A DNA stretch of 64,000 nucleotides from Toxotes chatareus (lineage: Eukaryota; Chordata; Actinopteri; Toxotidae): positions 1,984,001-2,048,000 of the forward strand of contig CM028884.1 in assembly GCA_016801885.1 (NCBI GenBank). The letters are read 5' to 3'. Below are positions 37,701 through 52,700 of the stretch, in pieces. Numbering within the stretch: the stretch's first letter is position 1; the number at the start of each line of letters is the position of its first letter. Position numbers and translations under genes: made by a program. The notes beneath the pieces were generated by a model. The model did not search any database. It had not been told where the DNA came from and saw only the letters and a program-made list of their open reading frames with translations.

Positions 37701-40700
37701 AATATTTTGGGGAACATTGGTTACTTAGTTGGGCTCAGACTGACAGGACACACTGCTTAAATTCAAGATCTCTCAAATTCCAGCTTTTAAGATATTAACA
37801 TAAAACCATTATATGTTGTACTTCAAAGCTCTACTTCAAAGATTCTGGAAAGTCTGTAAGTCAACTGTCATCTACGCTCAAAAACGCTACCTGTCTGACA
37901 CTAACATTAGACAATCAGATATATCTAAGGATGGAGTTTGACAGCATTTTATTGACTCCCAATCCAGCTGTCAATGCCAAATCAGAAATCCTTTCAAATC
38001 ACTTCTCGAAACGATTTAAGTAGTTTGGTTGGTGAGCAATTCAGAAATATGTTGGTCAAAAAAAAAAAAAAAGTACAGTTTTTATTTCACTTGGTGCAGT
38101 AACAAAAAAAATGTTAACTGTTTCACTTAACAAAAAGAGTCCAGCTTCTTAAATAATACAAGCCAGACACTGACATTACTATAAACCATGTTAATTAACT
38201 ATCAAACCCAAACCAAGGACATTCCTCTGTGCTGAAGGGGTGAAGGGCTTTCACCACATATTCTGTCACTGCTCTGTGACATTCATTAACCCTGTCCTCC
38301 CTTACTTTGCTCCTCACTACGGGGCTGTGCTGCAGAAGCTGGAAAGGCAAAAGTAATTAAAAAAAAAACAAAAAACAGAAAATAACACAAATTTTACTTT
38401 AGCATTCAGTGAATATCAACTAAGTAAATCACTGGATGTTTCTCATGCACTTCACATTACCTGAGGGCAAACTCGTTACACTGCTACAGGTCAGAGAATC
38501 TGAAATCTGCCAAGCACTCACCCTCAAGTTAGCAACAACGCTTACAAGTACTTACTTTATCATGCAGGACGCTAGATACACTAATTACTCCTCATCATGT
38601 TATTCAGCTGACTACAAATCTGTAGAGACGCAACAGGCTTGTCCCATTTTATCATAGTGCAAATGTGCATAATTTGGTCTCAGTGTGTGTGTGTGTGACT
38701 CAATTATGCACCCGGTGAGGTGTGAGATGATTTTGCGATAGCAACACTGTCATAATGCCACTCCTTAGCTCTGAAGACACCGTTTTTTGGTCAAATAGGA
38801 CAGTGGCTCATCCTGGTGCCACAACCATTGTGCAAAACACGTGACAGAAACACTGTTTGTGCTTGGTTCACACACAAGAAGAATGAGGCTGATGCGAAAT
38901 AGCGTTAGCGAGTGACTTTCCAGTTGGCTTCCTACAGACACGTCCTGGAACTGTGGGTAGGATTTCTCAACATGAAGACATGTAAGACACAAACACAAGC
39001 ACTCACCCGTGCTATCAAACAAAAGTTTGCATAAACCTCCCTGACATATGGCTAGTATGAATAATAATGCCAGATAAGGCGCAGTATTTCATCATTAAAT
39101 TAAAGTTAAGGTATGCAGCTTTTTGCTGAGTCGTTACATGCTGTGTTCCAGTGTGATGCCTGCTGGCTGTTTCACCTGCCTCATGTAATTTATGTACCTA
39201 ATAACATCTGTTTCTTAAGTATAGCACCACCATAAAAAAAAATATTAGTTTTCTTAGAAATGCAATAAACATGCATGTTTTCCTGTTTCATAACTCTGGA
39301 GCAGATTGGCACACTGGGAAATAAACACGTGTCCTTTTCTCTTCAAGAGTTGGATGAGAAGACGGATACCAATCTCATGGCCTTGGAGCGATAAAGGCTG
39401 AAGTTGTTGGTTCTGTAAGAATCACTGTTGTAGAGCTGAATTTTCCGTGTAGCAAAAAGACATCAGTTTCCACTTGTCCTCTGCACCTTGGACAAGGCCA
39501 GTCCCAAAAATAACTCATGTTTAAAGGGCTTATTGTCTTCAAGTGTTTCCAAGACATCGCTTCTGTCATGGAATATCTCCGTCTGAGCGCCATCTCCTGG
39601 CAGTGTCTAAGGGGTTAGGACACCTCTGGAGCTCTGCCAAATTTAGATAGATAGGATCTTTTAAACTAAGAAAGTTAATAAAACACTAAGGACTGATTTC
39701 CAACTCTGAGATGCTTGATACGTCCTGTAAGAAAATGTTAGAAAATTCACCTGTGCAATATCGCGACCTATCTTTGTATAAAAATGTTTTTTTCTAACTT
39801 TCTGTATTGCTAGGGACTACAATGGCTGTATTAGTAATGGCTGATCCAGGCATTTTGTATGGATCATATTAGTTACATAAGGTCCAATTACTTCCTGATT
39901 GATTGCGTAGTGTAATCTGTTGTGCTCTGGGTTCACCAGCTGTCTAAAATCTCCCAGTACACTTTGTTTAACCACAGTAGCAGTGCCCTGCACACAGCAA
40001 TGTGAGCCGCTGAAATGCATAGATATGTAGTAACTGCTGCTTTCCTTTAAAAAAAAAAAAAGAAAAGTGGGTGTGACAATGATAAAGTATGCTACATTAG
40101 GTTGTCCAGCATCAACTGTTTTATTAACACTGATTTTACAGATGGTTTAACTGATGTAACAGATTAAAATGATCAATCCACCCCAATATCCTACTTTGAC
40201 AACACTTAATATGCAGTAACGGCAGGCTCCTTTTGCTGACTCCTAAGTAGGAGCGATAAGACGAATCATCTGCAGCAAGACGGATTTAATTTCAACAGCG
40301 GTTCCACAGAAACCTCTGTATATTAAAAGCCATTACTTTGTAGCATGTGGGCTATAAATTCCATGACTGTGTGACTGCTGCTTTTTTCAGTCAGTCCTTA
40401 AAAAATTTATCTCACACACACAAGAGTTATTTAACTTAGAACCACTGCCACAAAAGGTCTGTTTTTCTGTTTTCATGAATCCTTGTCACATACTCTTGCA
40501 GACAAGTGAGGTGTGAATATGAATAAGTGTGAATATGGTGATCAAATGATCCACGTTATTCTAATCTGTGTAAAGATGACTGAGTGTTGATCTGTATTCT
40601 AAATACAGGAAGAACAATGATGATGCTGATTAGTCAACTATCTGTCAACAACCTGTCTCATCCTCAGAGACAGGTCTGTAGGAGAACCATTGCTCCTTTA

Positions 40701-43700
40701 CATCAGAGTCAGCTATGGCAGTTCAGGCTTCGGAGAAGGATACCGCCTGGATGCCTCCATGTGGAGATATTCAAGGCATGTCCGACTGGGAGGAGACCAC
40801 GGGGCACACCGAGAACACAAAGGGGGGATTACACATCCCATCTGGCATGGGGACGCCTTGAGAACCCCCAGGAGCTTCAGCATGTGGGGAGAATGAGATA
40901 TGGACTGCCTTGCTTTGCCTTCTACCAAAGATAAGTGGCAGAAAACCGAGCAACAGACAAAAAGTAAAATTAAAAAAAAAAAAAAAAAAAAAAAAAGGGA
41001 AACATTGTCTAAACTAAAAGTCCAAGGTGGAGTTTCACAAACAAAAATCTCATTCAAATCTCAACTGACATTTCTCAGCAGCTAAATGAAGGGAAAAACT
41101 ATGCTGAGAGAGAGAGAAAGGAAAGTGTATTATAAGATAATATTGTTTTCTAGAAATCAGGTTTGAAAATGTGCGGGTCATGTTGTATTTGAGGACCAGA
41201 CAATTTCACGTTCATTACATCAGGTATTCTTGTCGAACAGAGATAATACAAATGCGAGAGGAATCAGACAAGAAGCAGACAAAACAAACCACAAAATCAC
41301 AAAGGCAGTGCACCATTTCTAAAAAGGTAAGCTAATGTAATTTTATCAAGTGCTGTGGATGTGGATGTAATGTTAACATTACATTCAGTCAGCTATCTTC
41401 AGTGCTGCTATCAGAAGGAACGAGCAGTGAAGAATAATCACTGCTACAAGTTTAGCTCGGCAGTGGACGGCACAGGTCGCCGTGGTAACGCTAGCAGAGC
41501 ATGTCTGTTGCATTATTGTGGAGCCCGAGCCGAGTAAACGGCACATTTTATGCTAACCTTGCGACAGACAAGGATGACACATGTAAACATGATAAGTATA
41601 CACACCAAAGATGGCAACATTTATGCCTGGTATCCGAGAGTGGCAACTGGATTTGTGTGCGAGACTCACCTAGGGAAGGCATCGAAACAGTAGGTCTTGC
41701 GTGTATCAGGAAAGGCGACCCGTAGCCCTGACATGAGTGGTGAGTGTAGGATGACCGCAGCGCATTCGTAGCGAGCAGCCAGGTCAATGGTGGGCACAGT
41801 GCCAATGCTCTGACCGTAAAGGATGATGTTCTCAGGTGTTACACCGTACCTGTGCAACAAGACACAGACAAGACAGATTCATTTACAAAGGGATTTTACA
41901 CAGAGGAGCAAAAACTGCATTCAACATTGGCAAGTATGCAAAGCATTGTGTAAATGAGTGTGTGTGTGTGTGTGTTTACACCACTGTGACAATGACTCCA
42001 ACATACAATGTCTCAGCACTCCAGACTCCCTCAGCCCAAATGTTCTCATAAAATCAAGGACAATTCTAATATTAGCGGGCTTCTCATCGTCAAAGTGTCC
42101 CCTGACTGTGCTGGTCATTTTCTAACTAAACAGCAGTCAAGCACTGACTCACAGCTAACACTACTGTATAGTACACAATGGTCAGAATCTTTGTTAGACT
42201 TGTTTAGTGCTTTGTTTGTGAAGTTTCACAGACTTCAGAGCAGTGGGTGTGTTGCCTGCTAATGTCGTAAGGGCTGAGGGTTCACCATACATAATCCATG
42301 TAATAAACTGAAATACTTAATTCAGTGCTGTGTTGGTCAATTATGATATTAGTGCAGGCTGTTAGCTGCGTCGTTAGTATCAGATGTGGTAGATACTCTA
42401 TTTTTTAATAAAAGGCCAATATCTGTCTAATCACAGAAGCTGCACAGATGACATGATATGGGAGCTCTATGACAGCACCGAGGACTGACTACAGGTCTGC
42501 AATATAATGAGCAGCAGAAATGTGGAAAGGGAGAGAAAGACAGACGGGTATGAGACATTTAAGACAGCTATCAGACAGATAGGAGGCATGGAAATACCTA
42601 AATAAAGGGGGAGGCAGTCATGAGGTTAAGAGAGTGCAAAGGGAGATGAGTGTTGTGTCGGAGTGATGAGACTATTCTGACATCTAGACAGAGATGATGC
42701 TCTGTGATAATCAGAGGCCGTTCACAGACATGGCTCTATAACTCTAGAACAATGAGCCATCTTCCTTTCAGGAAGAATCACAGTCTAATCTGCATTAATC
42801 AACACACGGATACTGATGAAGAATTCACATCTCAAACACAACAGACTTGATGATATCCTTATTTCCTTCTGATATGGATTCAATGTTTTGAACTCCAATG
42901 TAACAACTGGCACATGATGATTACCTAGTGATAATCCACTATTGTCGGAGAACTGCTTCCTGCCCACCTGCCTGATCACTACCCTTTGGTCCACTGTATA
43001 CATGTGCTGCCCTGCTATTATCCTTGGCTTCTGAGCCAGACTTCGATTGATTTCTTTAACAATGCAGGTTATCACAGGTTCCTGTACCTACACAGTCTCA
43101 TATCTATTTAAGATCTCTACATGTGGTAAGGAAATACTTGGATGTTGGGTCTGAAAGGTGGCTGGCAGTCCCTTGTATCTAATACTACAAGAAAACAAAA
43201 CAATGAGAAGGCCAGGTTTGACAGTCGTCTCACATACCCGTACAATTTAGTTTGTGCCCTATAAAAACACTGAGAAAGGTGCAATGAGCGAGGTGCAATG
43301 CAGATGACAGTGATCTAGCACGATGCCTCATTGTGCCTCAAATGAACCAGGTCGAACAAAGTGTTGGACCCATGTTTTAAGGCAAAAGTATTTAGAGAAT
43401 ACCTGTTCTGAATGGCCACACTCCAATATAACTATATAGCTATAACCTCCAGGATGTATTCCACTGCCTCCCTGAAACTCCTTTCAAAGAACTCTTTTCT
43501 GAGTTTTTGCAATCTTAAAGTAAGAAAAATCATCCAAATGGCAATAACAGCGTACACTTTTGGCAGTCTGTCCTCAAATCCATTCATGGTGCTCCCACCG
43601 GCTGTACACATGAAAAGTGTCAGGAATTGAGCGTGATTGTCAGACCTGTTTTGAACAGTTGTAAAAAAAAAAAAAAAAAAAAACCTGGGAGACAATCACT

Positions 43701-46700
43701 CAAAAACTGAGAGAAATACACCACAAAGTACTGAATACCATGATACCAACATCAAAATGGTAATGACTGATATCTTTATTGAAATAAAAGGATCGACTTG
43801 ATACCTCAAAAAAGTTTGTCTCATCCAAGATAACAGACAGGCACAGCAGGCAGAGGTGGGCTTGGACAACAGGGTGAATATGTACTCTAACTTTACTGAC
43901 TGTTGGCAATTACTATGACAGTGATCCTTGCCAGACTTTGACCAGTACTAATCATGTGAAGATATTTAGTAAATAACTAATATAAAGAGTTTTTATCGTG
44001 GCAACAACCTACTTCAACTTGTTCACTTTGCTGTTCAGCTAAAAAGATTAACTCGAGTAACATGTTATTATTAAAGGACAGATGTTGTGACCATGTCTGA
44101 AGTAAATAAATTACTATACATTTTGTGAAGACCTGTGGACTGCAGACATGAGGAAGTGACAGCATGATTAAAATAACATGATGATAAAGATGACTTTGGT
44201 TGTAATTTGGTTATAATTTGGTTATAGATTATCGTTTATCTTTATATGTGAAAACTGCAGTTTTGAGAGTGAAGGTTCATTCTTGACTTTGGGACTTTGC
44301 TTTGAAAAAAAGAACTGTAAGTCAAGACCCACCTTCTGGCCTTTTCAGTAGCTTTCAATCGCACTATGTGGTCTTCCAGAGACAACAGAACCAACTCCAC
44401 GACAGCTCACCAAAGTCCATTTTCTAGTGAAAGGTGATTTATTTGAAAGCTCTTGAAAAAAAAAAAAAACTAGTAAATGGACCTAGAGTTATGACTACTT
44501 TGTCAAAGATGACTGTTTTAGGGTTGTGTTACTGTTTATGGACATTTCATATCTCTACATGTTTTTTGCAAAGTTTGAAAACAACCCCATGCTGTACCTG
44601 AAAAGGGAACTTGAGTAGATTCCAGCCGATACCAGCTGGGTGCTGCGTGTGGTAAAACTACTGAACAGTCCGTGGATGCCTGGAGGACATGACACTGACC
44701 ACACTACCAAGACTTTCTAAAGAGGACGATTACATCTGGCTTCTATAGAGTGCCCTTGGAAAAACATCCTAGAGTCTGAGAGGACTCCTGGTTTCAGGTA
44801 TGCACTGGGTGGTGCACAGCAGAGAGCTGTTTGATCTATGACCTGGACAGTGGCTTTTCCTGGCCTCTCTTCTTAAGTACTGCAGGATGAAAAGGCAGTG
44901 CTGACAGAAAACAGGCCTGTCTAGAGTCTGTCAGGGAGAGACGGGGGAACAGGGACAGCATGCTCCTTTGCCAGAACTCACAATCTGGGGAAGAAGCTTT
45001 AAGCAAACCCCCCACCCCCAATCTCCTGACAGAGCTGGGAATGCAGAGAGAGACCGAGCAGAAACGTTCAGCAGCCCTCTGCCACAACACGCATACACAG
45101 AAGGATTAGACCCTTCTTAACAGACAGCTATGACAAAGGATTTGGACAAGAGGTGTTAGATTGTATGTGTCCTGTGAAGTGATGCCATCATAACAGCTCT
45201 TCAGATAACTACTTGGGTGTGACTAATCTGCTGGCCTAGACAAATCCAGCCTCCGATAAGCAGCAACTGAACTGAACAGTCATCCTGATAAGAGATTATG
45301 ACCCCACACATGGATGAGCAAAGTACCTACTGGCTGCCCGCTGACTCACAAAACACCACTGGACTGCCTCGGACAGGACACTACACAACTCTGAAGATTG
45401 TTATAGCTATAACTGGGCATCATGGCTGTCAAGAAACGTGGTATCAAAAAGATGGACGGTCACCATCAGCTGTTCTAGGTATAAGGAGGGTTAAGACTTG
45501 AGTCTTATGATCCTTCACACCATTACAATCATTTCAAACATGTTGTTTACGTCTGAGTATAGTTAGGTCTCAACAGACAGACAATAACCCAATATCCTTT
45601 GACAGTAAATAGGAGTAAATTAATTTAAATTATTCAACACTCTCACTTATCTTCCAATAACTGTTTTATTTTGAAGTTGAAGTGTGTATTTGATTTTACG
45701 TATAATCAAAAACAAACAGGTTAGATAGACTGATTCCTCCAATGGATATGGGTGGTGGTTAAGGAATCCCAAGAGGGATTAATAAAGAATAAACTGAACC
45801 AAACTGAAATATACAGCCTCAATGCAGCTGTGAGTCTAAGGCTAACTGCATGACTAAGGTTATATAATAACCTGTGAACTGCACCGTTTCCACAGTTTCA
45901 GCATGAACTGTGTCTAAAACATGATAAACACATCACAAAAGCTGGTCGGAAATGTTTTGTTTACATGTGCCATGCTTTCACACTGCTGATATTTGGCCAG
46001 TCAGATGCAGCCCTGGACACATAGGCCATGTATCCACTGGGTCAAACTGCAGTGTTTTGGCCACAAGCTGCATCTTGCTATTGGTAAAAGTGTATTTTTT
46101 GTTTACATGTGCCAAAACTTATTTGGCCATCAGAGCAGTGTTTCCCAGACTACCTTCCTTATCATATTAGGGGTACAGCCTGCCCCTACCATTATATTAG
46201 GGGCCCCCCCAGGAAGATCAAGTTAATTCTATTTCATTTTATTTTTTTCTATATAGCACCATAACAGAAGTCATTTAAAGTTACCTTTCTATAGAACAGC
46301 TCTATACCTTGTTCTTTTATTAAACAAACTAAATAGCCTGTTATTTATTATTTACACGGCAGCTTGTCATTTCTGTCTCTACGTGGTCACGATTTCACAA
46401 TTCACTGCTGCTCTCTGTGCACCGAGAGCTCCGACCTGATGTGCATACACACACAGACACGTGCGCACACAAACACGCATGCAGACACGTGTGCACATAC
46501 ATTGATAATGATTGATTATTGATTTTGAGCTCATCCTTCAAATTCAAATATGAATAAATATTACATATTATCTGTCCCATAACCCATAATAAGAATCCAT
46601 GAATTCTTCTTCTGTGTTTGCACAAATTTGCTGTGTGTAACATTCCTGGATTCAAAGATGATGGTGATGATGATGGCATACATTACTTTGCACACAGGAA

Positions 46701-49700
46701 ATGTAACACCACTTTGTGCAACCACCTGAAACAAAACAAAACCTCACAATAAGATGAAGCTATCAAGGCCAGGACAACTTGACCACAAAATCCTTGTAGT
46801 CCAATCACATAAGTACACATATCTGGAGCCTGATGCAGTTCACTGCCATACCTTACAAGCTCTCATAGGCACAGCAAGACGCTGCAGAAGCTGTGACTGA
46901 AGCTCACCACACAGCTGCTCTGTTATACATTAAGTGTTGAGCAGCAGTCAGGACTGAAATGTGAAAATCATTCTGCAGCCATGGCAGATTTTTTTTTTTT
47001 TTTTTTTTTGGTCGAGCTGAACTATTATTATTATACGCTAGGCTGCCGTGCTGTTATCAGTAATGACTTCATCATAAAAAGTGCTGTGCCTATAGAGTGC
47101 ATTTTCTGAGCGAGTGCTTTAAGCCAGGCAGACACTGTACAGACCCAGCCCATCATTCATCAGGTCTAATTAAGTAAATCACTCCGACTACAATTATCAT
47201 TTTATTTAAATCAGGAGAAAAGTGTTGGCGTAAAAGTAAAATCAAAAATCTCCAGAATGAACATCAGCTCCTTCACACTCATCCAAACACTCACACAGAT
47301 GTATGTAGCACACATACAGTACAACCTAACCTACAGCTTCCCCTTTGTGTGGTGATGGGGACAACAGAAAACCACTGTGACGCAGGTTTTGGTATGTCCT
47401 CATAAAAGTGGACCTGGTGGCGTTGGAGAGGGAGGTTAAGTGGAGAGACCTAAAACACGAAGAAAGAGGAAAAACACGACGATGACTGGAAAAACTTCAT
47501 GATTCAGACTTTTTGACCACAGACTTAAGGTTAAGTGATTGAGCACTTTCATTTATTACCATTTCCCTGGAAAAAAAAAAACAGTGTTACAACAATACTA
47601 CGCAAAGCCAAGTGTCAGCTGTTTTTTTACGAAAGAGAGGATGTCAGATGGTTGGTGGTTAAATGTCTTGTACTAACAAAGATGACTTAACTTCATCCAG
47701 TAAGCACTGTTCATACAGGTGTACAGCCAGTCGGGTCTGTTGTTTTAACTTCTCACTCAGACATGCAGATTCAAAGTGTCAGGATCTCCCTTTCCTCTCT
47801 CAAACCTGAAGCCAGCAGCAAGTGTGTTCGTGTTTCCTAAGCACTTTGTTTCCATGAGCCTTTATTTTTTATTATTTTGTCTGCTTTGATGTAGTTGAGT
47901 GGAGTGGTAACTACAGTAAGCACTTCTGTCCTATACTGTGACCGTACTAACATCAGCACCAAAATCAGCTCCTGACGTGACTCATTATTATGGGACCTAC
48001 GACCTGAAACTACCATCACATCATTTCAAAGCTGGGTGCTAGGCAGGGCGGGCATACACTTGGTGAAACCACCCAGGGTTTCTAATAGAATGAGTGGTCA
48101 TGTGATACACCTGATGCGGATTCGAGCGATCGCACAAAGGGGAAACCTACCGTACTGACCTGAACATTATATGTACACTTACACACAAGCCTGATACTGA
48201 AAAGTAAAATGTGAAATACTTCCATTAAAGCTGAACCTAAATTCCATATTCATGTAGCTTTAGCCTCATACACTCGCACTGTCCTGTAAGGCTGCTGAAA
48301 TTAAGCTGAAATTATTTTCTTTGACAGTTAGCATTTTTCAGCCTGTCTTCATCTGTGAGACAATTCTCAGCTGCTTGACAGATGATTTGGTTCTGGCCTG
48401 TTCCTTCATTAAAGCAGAGACGCTTTGGACGTGTTTTCACTTGTCATGGATTTCCTTGTTTCCGTTATTTCCTTTGTGGCAGCAAAATACATTTCAAGTG
48501 CCAACAGAAACTAGCAAAACACTTTCAGGGCTGACTAACTCTTAAACTTTACACTATGATTGGACTTAAACACACTCGCCGGCAAACAAACATAAAGGTT
48601 ACACGGAACCGTAATGCAATCTTTCCATTCAAAAAGAATATCTGACATTGTGAATATTCAGAATATCAGATATTTTACTGTCAAGTCCTTGAATGTAATA
48701 CAACACCCAGTTTTTCAAACCCGATTTCCCAAAAATACTGTGTTATATTCAGGCCAATACTGTCCTTTAGAAATCTGGCACACAGCACCATGTTTTTTTT
48801 TTCCTCACAATCCATAGATACTAAAGGGAAAACAATTAAATAGGAGAAAAAAAATTGATCAGGAAAGTAAACAATTAGTCATTAGTTTATCCATTAGTCG
48901 TACCCATCCCTGTGGCAAAACTGGAGCTTTTTAATCTCCTCCAAGTAGCGACACAGGCCACCTTTTGAGTCTCTGAGTGGGCAGCGCCAGCATATTTTTC
49001 AAGGTTCAATTCACACAGAACAACATGCTGTCACATATCCCATGTCTAAGTCTTTATGTGTGGACAGTCGAGAAAACTTGTTTGATTCAAAGAAATCATG
49101 ACCTTCATTTTCCCTGGAATAATTAATGCATAAATAAGATGCCGCTCCCAGTTCAAGGAGTGGTATCAGTTGTAATGAGCTATGTTAAGCAAGCAAACAT
49201 GTCAAAAACACTTGAGGCTGTGAATGGAAAGCTACTTGCAAAGAAACAGAGATGCAGAGGGAGAGAGAAAGAATAAGAGAGAGAGAATTGTTTCCATAAG
49301 CAAACTCAGGCCAGCAGAAAATGGCCTGTCCAAACAAACTGTGTAGAAATTCCATGGAAACATCAGGACTGGAACGAAAACCTTGAAGTCAAAGCCAAGA
49401 CAGAACAGCCTCCAAATGGAAGTTGCAGTATTCGGTTTTCTCAAGTTCAAAATGCATCTTACAGGTCAGCCTATGTAAGACATATTGAGTGTTATTGAAT
49501 AGTTTCATCCACAGGAGGTAATGAATCCCGTAACTGATTTTCAAACTACAGAGGTGGCAAGTGATCAAGGCAACGGATGGTTTTGTGGAAGAATCTCCTC
49601 TGCCAATACAGACAAAGCTGATGTTACAGGCAGAAATGTCTCCTTCATCCTGAAAATCTCAACACAGGCTTTAAATCTCACAAAACCAACTGTCTTAAAA

Positions 49701-52700
49701 ATGGAAACAAACAGGAGCACAGCCTCTCTGAGTGCTCTGGCAGGTCCCTACATCTCAGTAAACAACAATTTGTTGATATTCATAGAAAGAGCCTAAGGTG
49801 TGGTGAAAACAAGACCAGGGTGTGAGCTGTCTCACTTATTATCCCCGGTAGGCCAGTCTCTGTGGAAGGACCCATCAATTCATGAGAGCTCTTCAGTGAG
49901 ATGATATAAATAGCTGATGTCATTTAGGTTAAAATTCTTTCAGCAGACATTATGCCGCTTCTTTCCTGATCAGCACTGATAAAAATCAAAGCCGTGTTAT
50001 GCAGCTTGGATCATGCTACTTCATTAAACCCTAGCAGGGGAATTTTATAAAGAGGCTTTAGCAGAGAAGTGACAACCAGCATTACACATCACTTTTTATA
50101 AAGGTGAGTAAAATGGCCTAGGTGGTGGGCATGTCCAGGCTGATGCCTCAGGCATTCAAGTGGATTGCCATGGGCAAAATTATGAAGGATGAAAACAACG
50201 TAAACATATTCCGACACGAGAAGCCCAGTGAAGCTGATTAAAGACAACGCTGTCTGAAAATACGACTGTTAATAAAACACAGTCAACAGCTCATCATTAC
50301 TCCCACAACAGAGGGCAAAGAGGGAGAAGCTAAACACACCAGTGTTTATGTTATATACATTCTGCAGCAGTGTCATTAAGTCACAATTACGCAACTCTGC
50401 AGAGGGATACAGGAAGTGGAAACCTGGCTGAGTCGAGAGGGAGACTCCTCGACATTGAAACTACAGTGACAGGTGGCAGTTTGTTGTCTGATGTCGAATC
50501 ACTATCAACAGATCTTTTCACTGCCTATTGTTGCTAGGAACTGCTCGTGTTGTGTGTGCAAAATAAGGAAGGAATTTCCAACAGCATCAAAGTTGCTTTG
50601 TCCAAACCCAGTTATAAATTTCTGATATATTAGACCACTGAAGTAAATGCTGCAAGTCAATGAGCAGGAATGATTTATGTAAAATAGAATATTTAAAAGA
50701 ATTTTTCATCAGTGTGGTGAAGAATCTTAATTTTGATTTAATTCACTGAATAAAGATAAAACAGACATTTCAATCTGCTATTTTATCTGTAAACATATTC
50801 TCTCTTTTTTCAACACTGCAATATGAAATTACATATATCATTCTATTCTATTTTTATTTCTACTTTTATTTAGACTATTTGTACATATTTTTTGTTTATT
50901 TAGATTTGGAGTAACACCACTTCTAGGCTGCTATAATTTTGTTGTATTCTTGTACAATGACAATAAAGGCTTCTGCTTCTGATCATGATAAAAGATTCAA
51001 TCCTTATAACCCAGCTCTATAGGCCAAATGACAAAAACAATGGCAGTGCCTCACCATGCTCTACTCTCCACAGCACCACTGTTTCACCTCCAAAGTAAGC
51101 TTATAATACTCTATAATAATAATTTTTATGAAGACCCCCTAAAGTACTATAGCATGCTTCTGATGAGAGCTTACCACAGCAATATAAAAATAATCTGTAA
51201 CAAATTTTACATTTCATTAAATGTAAATTTAAGTAACGCAGTGTCCCAGAGCACGGTAAGGTAATGTATGATACTGTCAAACAGGATATTTTTCAATTCC
51301 TTTGTCTGAATGAGAAATGCAGAAAAAAAAGATCCTTCTATAGATTCAAATGAATCCCAATATGCACTGTGACAGCTGGAATCTTTGCTTAAGCCATTTG
51401 GGAAATCACACATCATCAATGCAGGGTCACACTGCCTGTTCTGCCAACACCAGCCACATCAGAAATGGAGCAATGTCCAGCATGGACAAAAAAGAAGCCC
51501 GAGCTCAGAAGCAACATATTTCCATGCTTCACTTTTATCGCTCAGTAAATGTAGAGGAACTTCACCCTGGGCCACTTTTCAGCCATCCACAAAGCCCACA
51601 TTCACGCTGATGTGATGAGGTCTGTGTAACCCTAATGACAGAAAATTGTGCTCATATAAACTGGCTTATTTGAATATCCAGCCAAGCTATGATGTGTTTA
51701 TGCACCCTAATGGGGATGGGGTGACAGATCATCCTGCTTATTTCTTTTAAAACCCATTACCTTATTTTGTTATTGCAACCCGAATCTTCTCTTTTAAAAC
51801 TCAAAGTGATGTTCCAAAGCTGTGGTCATGAAAAAAAAACCTGAGGTTTGGAGGCACTACTGGACATTACAACACAAGTGAGTGTGTCTTTAAAGCCTAC
51901 TGTGGGGAAATACAATTTCAAAAGAGATGAACAAGTACAATAAACTCATTTAGCAATTATCAAAATGTCAAGCCAACTGATCTTTGTGCAAACAAATGTT
52001 TTATCTTAGAGGTCTTTCCAGCTGCTTGGATCCAGCAGAGCCCTGAAGGCTAAGTAATAGGACTACCATTATGAAATCAAATTACTGTTTAAGGGCATAG
52101 TCTTAATGATTTTCCAAAAATGTAATTAAAAAGATATTGAATAAACATAAACCTCCTCCTCAGGTGCTTGGCTCCCCTAAGGAGAGCCTAATGATTAACA
52201 CGGTTATATGCTTGGGTAGCTCACTCTCCAAAGGGTTGGGAACAATTAAATGTTTCATTTTAATGGCAGGTGGGAAGAGACGCTCTCGGTTTCCTTTCAG
52301 CTGCATTTAGACTATCTGTCAAATGGAAGATTAATCTGAGGCCTGCTCTCAATGAGAAATCCATGGCTCTGCTTAATTTTATATGAGGTAATGATCAGCC
52401 TTTGGCCTTTATTTTAATACGACAGCAAGGTGACAATAACAATGGGATAATTACACTTTCAGCTCTGTCATTAAACATGTACTGATTTCAGAAGTATTCA
52501 ATCAATCTGAGAAAAAAAAAAAAAAGTTCTACAACCCAACAGAGGCAATGAGATGAGAATCAGACCACCCTGTGCCTGGGATGTGTGATAGAGGAGCTGA
52601 CGAGGAAAAGATCCTACTGTTGTTCAGTCACCTGTTTTTACACACCTGAGATTCACTGTCAGCATCATGCGAACTACAGAAATCCACCTAAACAGCAACC

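Larger units (their letters stand above)
34792..41669 (-). other. abhd17c: abhd17c intron 2 (about 6.9 kb)
   Basis: GTGAGT...CAG intron, phase 2. Contents recognised: a teleost interspersed repeat at about 37.03-37.22 kb and a degraded LINE 3' coding fragment at about 40.67-40.93 kb followed by a poly-A run. The rest is unremarkable AT-rich sequence with no supportable gene. Confidence 0.93.

Noticed and set aside
46134..46210. CAGTGTTTCCCAGACTACC and ATATTAGGGGCCCCCCC, reminiscent of the end of a fish hAT-type non-autonomous element.
   Set aside because: Only one end is seen, with no inverted partner or duplication; memory of the family is too vague for a call.
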